Shown here one piece after another: positions 36,678-43,241 of a DNA stretch of 43,241 nucleotides. Both the position numbers and the translations under genes were made by a program. Below the pieces are notes generated by a model. That model saw only the letters and a program-made list of their open reading frames with translations, did not search any database and was not told the DNA's origin. Position 1 is the first letter of the stretch. The number at the start of each line of letters is the position of its first letter. The stretch is from Marinobacter sp. AC-23. GTDB lineage: Bacteria; Pseudomonadota; Gammaproteobacteria; Pseudomonadales; Oleiphilaceae. Location of the stretch: the NCBI RefSeq assembly GCF_001858325.1, contig NZ_MBPP01000031.1:1-43241 (forward strand). The letters run 5' to 3'.

Positions 36678-38120
36678 ATGGAAAAGCGAGAAGTTGACGT
36701 TGCCATTATTGGTGCAGGGACGGCAGGAATGGTGGCCTACCAGCGAGTACGAAAGGCCACAGACAATGTGGTGCTGATTGAAGGCGACCAGTACGGCACT
36801 ACCTGTGCGCGAGTAGGCTGTATGCCAAGTAAACTGCTGCTGGCGGCTGCGGACAGCGCGTACCAGATGGCACAGGCAGATATGTTCGGGGTGTCTGCCG
36901 GCAAGATATCTGTGGATGGCAAGCGTGTTATGGCACGGGTGCGCTCGGAACGAGACCGGTTTGTCGATTCGGTTATCCGCTCTGTGGAGGCGTTTCCTGA
37001 AGAACACCGCCTTAAAGGCCATGCCCGTTTTGACGGCCCCAACCGCCTTATCGTCGATAACGAAACAGAAATTCACGCCCAGCGGATTATCATTGCAACC
37101 GGCTCCCGCCCCAATATCCCCGGTTTTCTGAAGGAAGCAAAAGACCGGCTGGTGGTGAACGACGATATTTTTGAATGGCAGGATTTGCCGGAGTCAGTGG
37201 TGGTTTTTGGGCCAGGGGTAATCGGTCTTGAGTTGGGGCAAGCGCTCAGCCGCCTTGGTGTTCGAGTAAGAATGTTTGGTGTGGGCGGAGCTGTTGGGCC
37301 GATCCAGGATGACAGTATCCGTGAATACGCACTCAAGCGCTTCAATGAAGAGTTTCCGCTTGACCCGGATGGCGATGTGAAACGGGTTGAGCGAGTAGAT
37401 GGCGGCGTGGCTGTTACATTTACCGACGGCCGTGCCGGCGAAAAAACAGAGATTTTTGAGTACCTGCTCGCGGCGACCGGGCGCAGGCCTAATGTTGACG
37501 GCCTGGATATCCAGAATGCGGATATTGAGCTGGACGAAAAAGGCATGCCGTTGTTCGACCCGCACACGTTACGTTGCGGCCAGAGCCACATTTTTATTGC
37601 CGGCGACGCCAACAACGATTTACCACTCTTACACGAAGCCGCAGACGAAGGGCGGATTGCCGGCAATAACGCAGCGTCTTATCCGGAAGTAAGAGCAGGC
37701 AAGAGAAGCACCCCTCTTGCAGTTGTGTTTACCGACCCCCAGATAGCTAGTGTGGGGTTAACAATTGACGAAGTGGACAAGCACTGTGCAGGTCGTTTTG
37801 CCGTAGGCGAGGTATCGTTTGAAAATCAGGGTCGCAGCCGGGTGATTGGCAAAAACAGCGGCCTGCTGAGAGTCTACGGAGAGCACGGCAGTGGGTTGTT
37901 CATGGGCGCCGAGATGTTTGGCCCTGCGGCCGAGCACATAGCTCACTTGCTGGCTTGGTCAGCACAGCGCCGATTGACGGTCAGTGAAATGCTGGAAATG
38001 CCGTTCTATCATCCGGTTATTGAAGAGGGTGTGAGAACGGCGCTGAAAGACCTCAACCGTAATCTCAATATCGGGCCGGTTCCTGAAGATGACTGCACAG
38101 ACTGTGGGCCTGGCGTATAG
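36678..38120 (+). CDS. Dihydrolipoamide dehydrogenase-like flavoprotein disulfide reductase
   Basis: A 480-residue class I pyridine nucleotide-disulfide oxidoreductase. FAD-binding AIIGAGTAGMVAYQRVRKA; redox-active Cys43/Cys48 in GTTCARVGCMPSK; NAD(P)-binding VVFGPGVIGLELGQALSRLG; second FAD motif HIFIAGDANNDLPLLHEAADEG; C-terminal dimer His-Glu in FYHPVIEEG. The C-terminus ends CTDCGPGV (Cys473, Cys476), an extra CxxC not found in E2-bound Lpd. No pyruvate or oxoglutarate dehydrogenase genes are near, so a role in an alpha-keto-acid complex is unsupported. It lies between an exporter and dps. GGAGA lies about nine bases before the ATG. Confidence 0.85.
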   Translation: MEKREVDVAIIGAGTAGMVAYQRVRKATDNVVLIEGDQYGTTCARVGCMPSKLLLAAADSAYQMAQADMFGVSAGKISVDGKRVMARVRSERDRFVDSVIRSVEAFPEEHRLKGHARFDGPNRLIVDNETEIHAQRIIIATGSRPNIPGFLKEAKDRLVVNDDIFEWQDLPESVVVFGPGVIGLELGQALSRLGVRVRMFGVGGAVGPIQDDSIREYALKRFNEEFPLDPDGDVKRVERVDGGVAVTFTDGRAGEKTEIFEYLLAATGRRPNVDGLDIQNADIELDEKGMPLFDPHTLRCGQSHIFIAGDANNDLPLLHEAADEGRIAGNNAASYPEVRAGKRSTPLAVVFTDPQIASVGLTIDEVDKHCAGRFAVGEVSFENQGRSRVIGKNSGLLRVYGEHGSGLFMGAEMFGPAAEHIAHLLAWSAQRRLTVSEMLEMPFYHPVIEEGVRTALKDLNRNLNIGPVPEDDCTDCGPGV

Positions 38121-38171
38121 CCGTATGTGCGAAGATTAAGCTGCGCTATGGCCGGCATTGTATAACTTTAC

Positions 38172-38201
38172 TTCACGGGTGTATGGAGCCTGGGCTAAAT
38201 T
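38172..38201 (+). promoter_or_regulatory. Candidate dps promoter
   Basis: TTCACG (38172-38177), an 18-base spacer and TAAATT (38196-38201) lie 40 bases before the dps ATG. The -35 is a weak match. No OxyR-type palindrome was recognised nearby. Confidence 0.35.
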
Positions 38202-38241
38202 GGTTCCAGTCTCGACCTAATAGCCACGAAGGAGGCATGTA

Positions 38242-38715
38242 ATGGGTAAGAACTTTATTGGATTGGATAAGGAAAAAACGGTAAAGCTGGCCGATTCTCT
38301 GAACGATTTGTTGTCCAACTATCAAATTTTTTACATGAACGTGCGCGGTTATCACTGGAACATCAAGGGCGATAATTTCTTCGAGCTTCATGTGAAATTT
38401 GAAGAGTTGTATGACGACCTTCTACTCAAGATTGATGAGATCGCAGAGCGTGTTCTTACGCTGGGGCATCGCCCTTCCCACGCTTACAGCACCTACATAG
38501 AGCGCTCGGAAATCCCTGAGCAGAAGGACGTTGCTGATGGCAAAACCGCCATGAATAACATCGTCGACAGTTTTGCCAAGTTGATTGGCAAGCAGCGGGA
38601 TTTGCTGAGCCTTGCGGGCGATGCGGATGATGAGGGCACCGTCGCGCTGATGAGCGATTACATATCCCAGCAGGAAAAAACTGTCTGGATGTATCGCAGC
38701 TACCTGGGTCACTAA
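38242..38715 (+). CDS. dps: Dps-family DNA-protecting ferroxidase (mini-ferritin)
   Basis: A 157-residue four-helix protein of the Dps family. The inter-subunit ferroxidase ligands are spaced as in E. coli Dps: His38 (NVRGYHWN), His50 (FFELHVKFEELYDDL), Asp65 and Glu69 (KIDEIAERVLTLG). It should form a 12-mer that oxidises and stores iron with H2O2, limiting Fenton chemistry; DNA binding is less certain since the N-terminal tail is short and has few Lys. A strong AGGAGG lies eight bases before the ATG and a perfect terminator follows. Confidence 0.92.
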   Translation: MGKNFIGLDKEKTVKLADSLNDLLSNYQIFYMNVRGYHWNIKGDNFFELHVKFEELYDDLLLKIDEIAERVLTLGHRPSHAYSTYIERSEIPEQKDVADGKTAMNNIVDSFAKLIGKQRDLLSLAGDADDEGTVALMSDYISQQEKTVWMYRSYLGH

Positions 38716-38734
38716 GCTCTGGGATCGGTTATCG

Positions 38735-38757
38735 GGCGGCCAGCTGGCCGCCTTTTT
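38735..38757 (+). terminator. Intrinsic terminator of dps
   Basis: GGCGGCC (38735-38741) / GGCCGCC (38746-38752) with a 4-base loop is followed by five Ts. It lies 20 bases after the dps stop and matches an ideal rho-independent terminator. Confidence 0.92.
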
Positions 38758-38781
38758 CATGTCTGAATAAAGTGCCACGCA

Positions 38782-39905
38782 TTATGGATTTGCAGCCAGG
38801 GCCGGAACCTCTTGGTGCAGGAACCACTTTTCTGTCACCACCTTGCGTGTAAACCAGTGGGATCGCATCAATGTGCCCGCCAGTGGCATTTTGATCCAGC
38901 CAGGCACCTGAAGGCCATCCTCGGATACAGATCCACGATGGCCAAAACGCTCGGCGATGGCATCGCCGTACGCCTGCAAAGAGGTGGCAGAGAAGTCCGG
39001 CGCCTGCCGAATCACACCAGCTGCCAGCAGTGCGGATTCGATGGCAGGGCGAATGCCTTCTCCGCTTTGGGTATAGGCAAGCCCGGCTGCATCCCCAATC
39101 AGCAGCAGGCCGTCGTCTACCAGCGCTCGCCCGGCATGATCATAGAGCAAATAGGCATGACCCTTGAAGCGGCCAGGCAGGTCTGTAGGAATCCGCCCCG
39201 TGGTTTTCATCGTCTCTACAAAGCTCTGTAAATGCTCAGTCAGCTTATGGTTGTCTTCTCGCCCCAGGCCAACGTTCAGGTAGTTGCCCTTGCGAAAAAC
39301 CCAGGCATAGCCTTTAAGATCCTTGCAAAACCAAAGCTCCGGGGTGTCTCCACGGGCTTCGCAAACTTTCGCCTGTTCCTGAGTCATTTTGAACTCGATT
39401 TCCTTGGCTGCCACAACGGTTTCATGGCTTCCCGGACCATCGCCAATCAGTTTGGCGACCGGGCAGAAGTGTCCGCCTGCGCCCACCAGAAGCGGGGCTG
39501 ACCAGGTATCATTAATCAGCCAGTTACCGTCTTTATGGGTAATGGTTTTGATGGGTGTGCCGAGCTGTTTGGGCGTATCTGTGCGCCCCAGAAGGTAATC
39601 ATCAAACTCACAGCGCCGAATGCCATAGCTGACAACGCTGCCATGGTCATTTTCAACCGCTTGCTGCCCCATCATGCCGATCCGGAAACGCCGTATAGGC
39701 TGAAGCGTGCGACCGCTCCCGTATTCGGCCAGATCAATGTCCAGGGTCTCAATAACAGAGGGTGTTACCCAGCCCGCGCAGGTTTTGTCACGGGGGAAAT
39801 CCTGTTTGTCGATCAACAGAGCACGCTTACCGCTACCCTCAAGGGCTTTTGCAGGGTAGATCCTGCAGGGCCTGCACCGACAATAATCAGATCGTAAGTT
39901 TCCAT
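38782..39905 (-). pseudogene. Geranylgeranyl-reductase-like FAD oxidoreductase, single frameshift
   Basis: From ATG 39905 the protein starts METYDLIIVGAGPAGSTL, an FAD-binding Rossmann motif; GAGGT lies eight bases upstream, within the end of cfa. At 39851/39852 one base is missing (CTG-GCA-AAA would read L-A-K); the rest continues KALEGSGKRALLIDKQDFPRDKTCAGWVTP to the end. The repaired length is about 374. Later motifs are GAGGHFCPVAKLIG, GYAWVFRKGNYLNVGLGRE and LLIGDAAGLAYTQSGEGIRPAIESA, typical of the GGR/FixC family of flavoproteins that reduce isoprenoid or quinone-like substrates. It is 11 bases downstream of the cfa-like gene, suggesting a joint role on membrane lipids. Substrate unknown. 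Confidence 0.85.
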
Positions 39906-39916
39906 GTTTGGTAACC

Positions 39917-41253
39917 TCAAACGTTTTTGGGCGCAGCGGGAAAGCTGTAAAGATCCTGTCGGGTTGCAGGCAATCGATTATTGTTGCCGTGGGTAAATAC
40001 AACCTGGAATAGTTGCAGTGAACCAGCCCGGAAGGCGGCAATGGAACCGGCCAGGTACATGCGCCAGGCCCTGGTAAAGTGCTCGTCGTACATTTTGGAG
40101 ATTGCCTCTTCCTCAGCATTAAAGCGCTCCATCCAGGCACTCAGGGTAAGGTCATAGTGGAGCCTTAGGTTCTCCACATCGAGCACAGAAAAATCGCTGT
40201 GCTCACATATAGCCATGATCTCGCCGATACTGGGAGGGTAGGCCCTGGGAAGATGCGCTTCTCAATCCACGCGTTCATAAGCATGGGTCGGTTGCGGCCA
40301 ATACTGTGAATGAGCGCCATGCCGTTCGGCTTAAGTGAACGTTTGATCAGCTCAGACAATACAAGGTAGTTTTCCTTGCCCACATGCTCCAGCATGCCAA
40401 TCGAGACAAACGCATCGTACTGTCCCTCGATGTTGCGATAATCGTCTTCAATATAGTCAATCAGAGAGTCCAAGCCTTGTTTGCGAGCCTGCTCCCGGGC
40501 GTAGGTGACCTGTTCCCGAGAAATGTTGTAGGCGTGAACGTGTACCCCGTAGTTCCGCGCCATGTAACGCGCCAATCCGCCCCAGCCGCAACCGGCCTCG
40601 ACCACTGTCATGCCGGGCTTAAGCCTGAGCTTTCTGCACACATGCTCCAGCTTTGCCAGCTGTGCTTGCTCTAAACTCAGTTCAGGCCGCTCGTAGTAGG
40701 CGCAGGTGTACTGCATTTCGGCCTGGTCGAGCCACAGCCGATAGAAATCATTGCCCAAATCGTAATGATGGTGAATGTTCTCCCGTGCTTCCGACAGCCC
40801 GGTTGAGCGTGGCGTGTGGTTGCGCCACAGGGCATCAAGCCACCGCGGCCATTTTTGGCGCGCCTGATGAATGGCCCGATAGAGTGCGTCCATAAGCTCA
40901 GGCAAGTCGCCCTCTATATCTAAACGTCCGGCGCTGTATAGGTCGCCAAATGCCAGGTTAGGGTTAGTGACTAGAGCATAAAGCGCCTTTGGGTCGGCGA
41001 GATGCACGGTAAACCGGGCTGGTTGCCCACTGGGCTCAATGACATCGTTGTTCCATAGCTGGAAGCGAATCGGGGGAGACCCGGCCATACGCATCAGTTT
41101 GGCCACCAGCCAGCGCTCATGGGTGCGGGGCTCACGGGCTACGTGAGTGTCCTGCAAGGGCAGTTTCAGGATGGGAGATTGATTTGCCTGATCGTTAAGC
41201 CCGGTGCCCTGGGCACTCTTTTCGGAATTGTCTTGGGCACTGTTCTGATTCAC
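39917..41253 (-). pseudogene. Cyclopropane-fatty-acyl-phospholipid synthase-like methyltransferase, single frameshift
   Basis: A SAM-dependent methyltransferase acting on unsaturated acyl chains of membrane phospholipids. From GTG 41253 (GGGGAG nine bases upstream) the N-terminal domain (FQLWNNDVIEP... ALVTNPNLAFGDLYSAGRLDIEGDL) leads to NIHHHYDLGNDFYRLWLD, the SAM motif VVEAGCGWGGLARYMA, and YDAFVSIGMLEHVGKENY. After EKRIFPG the frame shifts; one G restored at 40243-40246 gives GAYPPSIGEIMAICEHSDFSVLDVENLRLHYDLTLSAWMERF and a complete C-terminus of about 445 residues total. The lost base lies in a G run, so sequencing error is likely. First gene of a pair with the GGR-like reductase. Confidence 0.9.
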
Positions 41254-41440
41254 GGATTCTGCTCCCCTTATTCACCTTAACACTGCTGTTCAGGCTGGCG
41301 GCTATGCGACAAGGCTTGTCCCGAATACCTGGCTGAGAGTTGTTGGTTGCCCATTCAGTATAGAAAATGTTCTGTTTTTGTCAGGTTTGGGGGGGCGGTG
41401 TGAATCAGGTATCGGCAGAGCGTGAAGATAAAACAGATAA

Positions 41441-41458
41441 GGGAGGGGCAGGGGGGGG
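41441..41458 (+). other. G-rich tract, possible G-quadruplex
   Basis: GGG, GGGG and a run of eight Gs lie within 18 bases upstream of the cfa-like gene (opposite strand) and downstream of dctM. With the G8 run split this meets the four-tract quadruplex pattern. A further G7 run is at 41389-41395. Confidence 0.35.
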
Positions 41459-41464
41459 ATAACT

Positions 41465-41490
41465 GCAGCCGGGTCAGGCGACCCGGCTGC
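41465..41490 (-). terminator. Strong hairpin after dctM
   Basis: GCAGCCGGGTC (41465-41475) and GACCCGGCTGC (41480-41490) form a perfect 11-bp stem with a 4-base loop, nine bases beyond the dctM stop. On the minus strand no T tract follows, but the position marks it as the operon's 3' hairpin. Confidence 0.65.
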
Positions 41491-41498
41491 ACGACAGA

Positions 41499-42794
41499 TC
41501 AGTAAGAGGAGCTCATACCAAACCACTCAGGGAAGACCACAATCAGTGCCAGAACGAACACCTGCAAGAGGATGAACGGCAGCACCCCCTTGTAGATATC
41601 GATCGTTCGCACTTGCGGTGGGGCGACCCCTTTCAGATAAAACAGGGCAAATCCGAAAGGCGGTGTGAGAAAGCTGGTTTGCAGGTTCATGGCAATCAGA
41701 ATGGCAAACCAGAGCATGTTGATGCCCATGGCTTCTGCCACCGGCGCCAAAATGGGAACGATAATGAAGGAGATCTCCACAAAATCGATGAAGAAACCCA
41801 GCACCATAATGACCAGCATAGCGAGGATGATAAAGCCCCACTTCTCGCCAGGTAACGCCAGCATCCACTCTTCAAGTAGATAATCGCCCCCTGTGTAACT
41901 GAAGACCATTGAAAAGGCCGTTGCACCAATCAGGATGGCGAACACCATGGCAGTTACTTTGACCGTATCTTTCGATGCATCCCACACCATTTTAAATGAG
42001 AATTGACGATAGATGATGGCCAGAGCAATGGCGCCGATACCGCCTAAGGCTGAGGATTCTGTGGGTGTGGCAATGCCCGTGAAAATCGAGCCAAGCACAA
42101 TAACAATCAGTGCCAGCGGCGGGATGATTGCCAGCAGAGCGTTCATGATCTCCTTTTTACGGGAAATGCTGGTGTCCTCCGGCATAGCCGGGGCAGTTTC
42201 CGGCTTGAACCGGGTCATGATCAGAATATAGGCAATATAGAGCCCGATAAGAACCACGCCTGGCCCGACAGCTGCCCTGAACAGATCACCAACGGGAAGC
42301 CCAAGTACGTCACCCAGAATAATCAGAATAATTGAGGGCGGCACGATCTGGCCCAACGTACCGGCTGCGCAAATGGTGCCGGTTGCCAGCCGCTTGTCGT
42401 ACTTGTGCGCCAGCATAACGGGCAAAGAAATCAGGCCCATGGCCACCACACTTGCTCCCACAACACCGGTGGATGCCGCGAGCAGAGCACCCACAAGAAT
42501 TGTGGAGATTGCCAGGCCGCCGGGTAGGCCACCAAACAAACGTCCCATGGACGTTAGCAACTGCTCCGCCAGGCGGGTGCGCTGCAGGATAACGCCCATG
42601 AAGATAAACAGGGGCACGGCCATCAGCACGGTATTCTGCATGACGCTCATGATGCGGTAAGGCATGAAGGCAAACAGCTCCATACCTTCTGCAAACACAC
42701 CAAAGAATAAAGCGACGCCGCCAAAGGTGAAGGCAACAGGGAAGCCCAGCATCAGCATAAAAAGGGCGACAAGGAACATAATCATGCCGATCAT
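41499..42794 (-). CDS. TRAP transporter large permease subunit (DctM)
   Basis: A 431-residue inner-membrane protein with about 12 hydrophobic segments. It is the transport subunit of a tripartite ATP-independent periplasmic system, which uses a Na+ gradient and a binding protein. Motifs typical of DctM: VLMAVPLFIFMGVILQRT, GGLAISTILVGALLAASTGVVGASVVAMGLISLPVML, GTICAAGTLGQIVPPSIILIILGDV and TPTESSALGGIGAIALAII. The ATG overlaps the dctQ stop (ATGA). The binding-protein gene, likely upstream beyond the window, is needed to guess the substrate. Confidence 0.93.
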   Translation of the reverse strand: MIGMIMFLVALFMLMLGFPVAFTFGGVALFFGVFAEGMELFAFMPYRIMSVMQNTVLMAVPLFIFMGVILQRTRLAEQLLTSMGRLFGGLPGGLAISTILVGALLAASTGVVGASVVAMGLISLPVMLAHKYDKRLATGTICAAGTLGQIVPPSIILIILGDVLGLPVGDLFRAAVGPGVVLIGLYIAYILIMTRFKPETAPAMPEDTSISRKKEIMNALLAIIPPLALIVIVLGSIFTGIATPTESSALGGIGAIALAIIYRQFSFKMVWDASKDTVKVTAMVFAILIGATAFSMVFSYTGGDYLLEEWMLALPGEKWGFIILAMLVIMVLGFFIDFVEISFIIVPILAPVAEAMGINMLWFAILIAMNLQTSFLTPPFGFALFYLKGVAPPQVRTIDIYKGVLPFILLQVFVLALIVVFPEWFGMSSSY

Positions 42795-43241
42795 GCGAGC
42801 CCCTCCCCGCTATTTTCGCCTTCGTACTGCTTTTCGCCAGACATAACGCGCAAGGCGAAAGTCGCCATATTCAGGCCGGCGATGGCAATAAAGAAAGCGG
42901 TGAGCGGAATAACAGACTTTATGACCCAGCGTTGGGGCAAGCCGCCCGGGTCGCCGCTGCCTTCACCCATGTTGTAGGAGTCCAGTGCGAAATCGTAACC
43001 GTAAATACCAATCAGGTAGGCGAACGGCACCACAAAGAGCAGGGCGCCTGTCAGGTTTACGCAGGCCTTGAACTTGTTGCTCCAGCGGGTATAAAACACG
43101 TCGACTCGTACATGGCCGTCGGTGCGCAGCGCGTAGGGGATGCCGAGTAGAAATACCACCGAATACAGGTGCCATTCCATCTCCTGCATACCGATGGATA
43201 CTTCGTTAAACGCATAACGGGCAACAACGTCGTAAAAAACA
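42791..43241 (-). CDS. TRAP transporter small permease subunit (DctQ), 5' end outside window
   Basis: The frame is open to the window edge, where it reads VFYDVVARYAFNEVSIGMQEMEWHLYSVVFLLGIPYALRTDGHVRVDVFY. This is the conserved part of DctQ proteins (V-x-x-R-Y, W-x-E-E-like, R-x-D-x-H-V-R-V-D), so starting at the internal ATG 43189 would be wrong. Three further hydrophobic helices follow (GALLFVVPFAYLIGIYGY and VIPLTAFFIAIAGLNMATFAL). It forms the permease complex with DctM. Confidence 0.88.
   Translation of the reverse strand, partial: VFYDVVARYAFNEVSIGMQEMEWHLYSVVFLLGIPYALRTDGHVRVDVFYTRWSNKFKACVNLTGALLFVVPFAYLIGIYGYDFALDSYNMGEGSGDPGGLPQRWVIKSVIPLTAFFIAIAGLNMATFALRVMSGEKQYEGENSGEGLA

Overview
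The window is ordinary chromosomal DNA of a gammaproteobacterium. GC content, the gene families and several gene orders (trpEGDC behind rpe-gph, amgK-murU-J-domain gene beside lptD-surA-pdxA-rsmA-apaH, thiS-thiG, slmA, a phosphate-binding/OmpA fusion) resemble Marinobacter or a close marine relative. That is an inference from remembered families and gene order, not a database result. I see no rRNA, tRNA, CRISPR array, prophage, transposon or plasmid feature.

Layout. 1-6.5 kb: a partial glutathione S-transferase, a multidomain lipoprotein with a META domain, a glycine-betaine/choline uptake operon (proX-proW-proV, minus strand), a second GST and a frameshifted DUF4202 gene. 6.5-12.1 kb (minus): rpe, gph, then a trp leader peptide and trpE-trpG-trpD-trpC. 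12.2-15.7 kb: a DUF3530 protein, a TerB/J-domain protein and the peptidoglycan-recycling pair murU-amgK. 15.8-22.8 kb (plus): lptD-surA-pdxA-rsmA-apaH-DUF423, an outer-membrane-biogenesis and housekeeping operon. 22.8-24.5 kb: thiS, thiG, slmA. 24.5-28.6 kb (minus): inositol-monophosphatase-family enzyme, PLP aminotransferase, PstS-like/OmpA fusion, DUF3301 protein. 28.7-33.1 kb: a two-gene RND efflux operon with a palindromic site at its candidate promoter. 33.1-36.5 kb: a small membrane J-domain protein, a secretin-short-domain-like periplasmic protein, a DAHP synthase preceded by an attenuator-like leader, and a LysE/RhtB exporter. 36.7-41.3 kb: a dihydrolipoamide-dehydrogenase-like flavoprotein, Dps, and a geranylgeranyl-reductase-like flavoprotein paired with a cyclopropane-fatty-acid-synthase-like methyltransferase. 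41.5-43.2 kb: the large and (partial) small permease subunits of a TRAP transporter.

The most notable signals are two very short leader ORFs. One (10567-10647, minus) precedes trpE and carries three Trp codons in a W-W-R-W run. The other (34523-34660, plus) precedes the DAHP synthase and contains the run FSWWFGYGFYF, which puts Phe, Trp and Tyr codons together. It is followed by two hairpins, the second directly upstream of the gene. Together they suggest that entry into the aromatic pathway is tuned by all three aromatic amino acids and the Trp branch by Trp alone.

A caution for every reader: seven genes are each broken by one frameshift (DUF4202, pdxA, apaH, RND adaptor, LysE, GGR-like reductase, cfa). 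Six fit one missing base, and three of these lie in G runs. Both halves of each gene are otherwise well conserved, so sequencing or assembly error is the most likely explanation.
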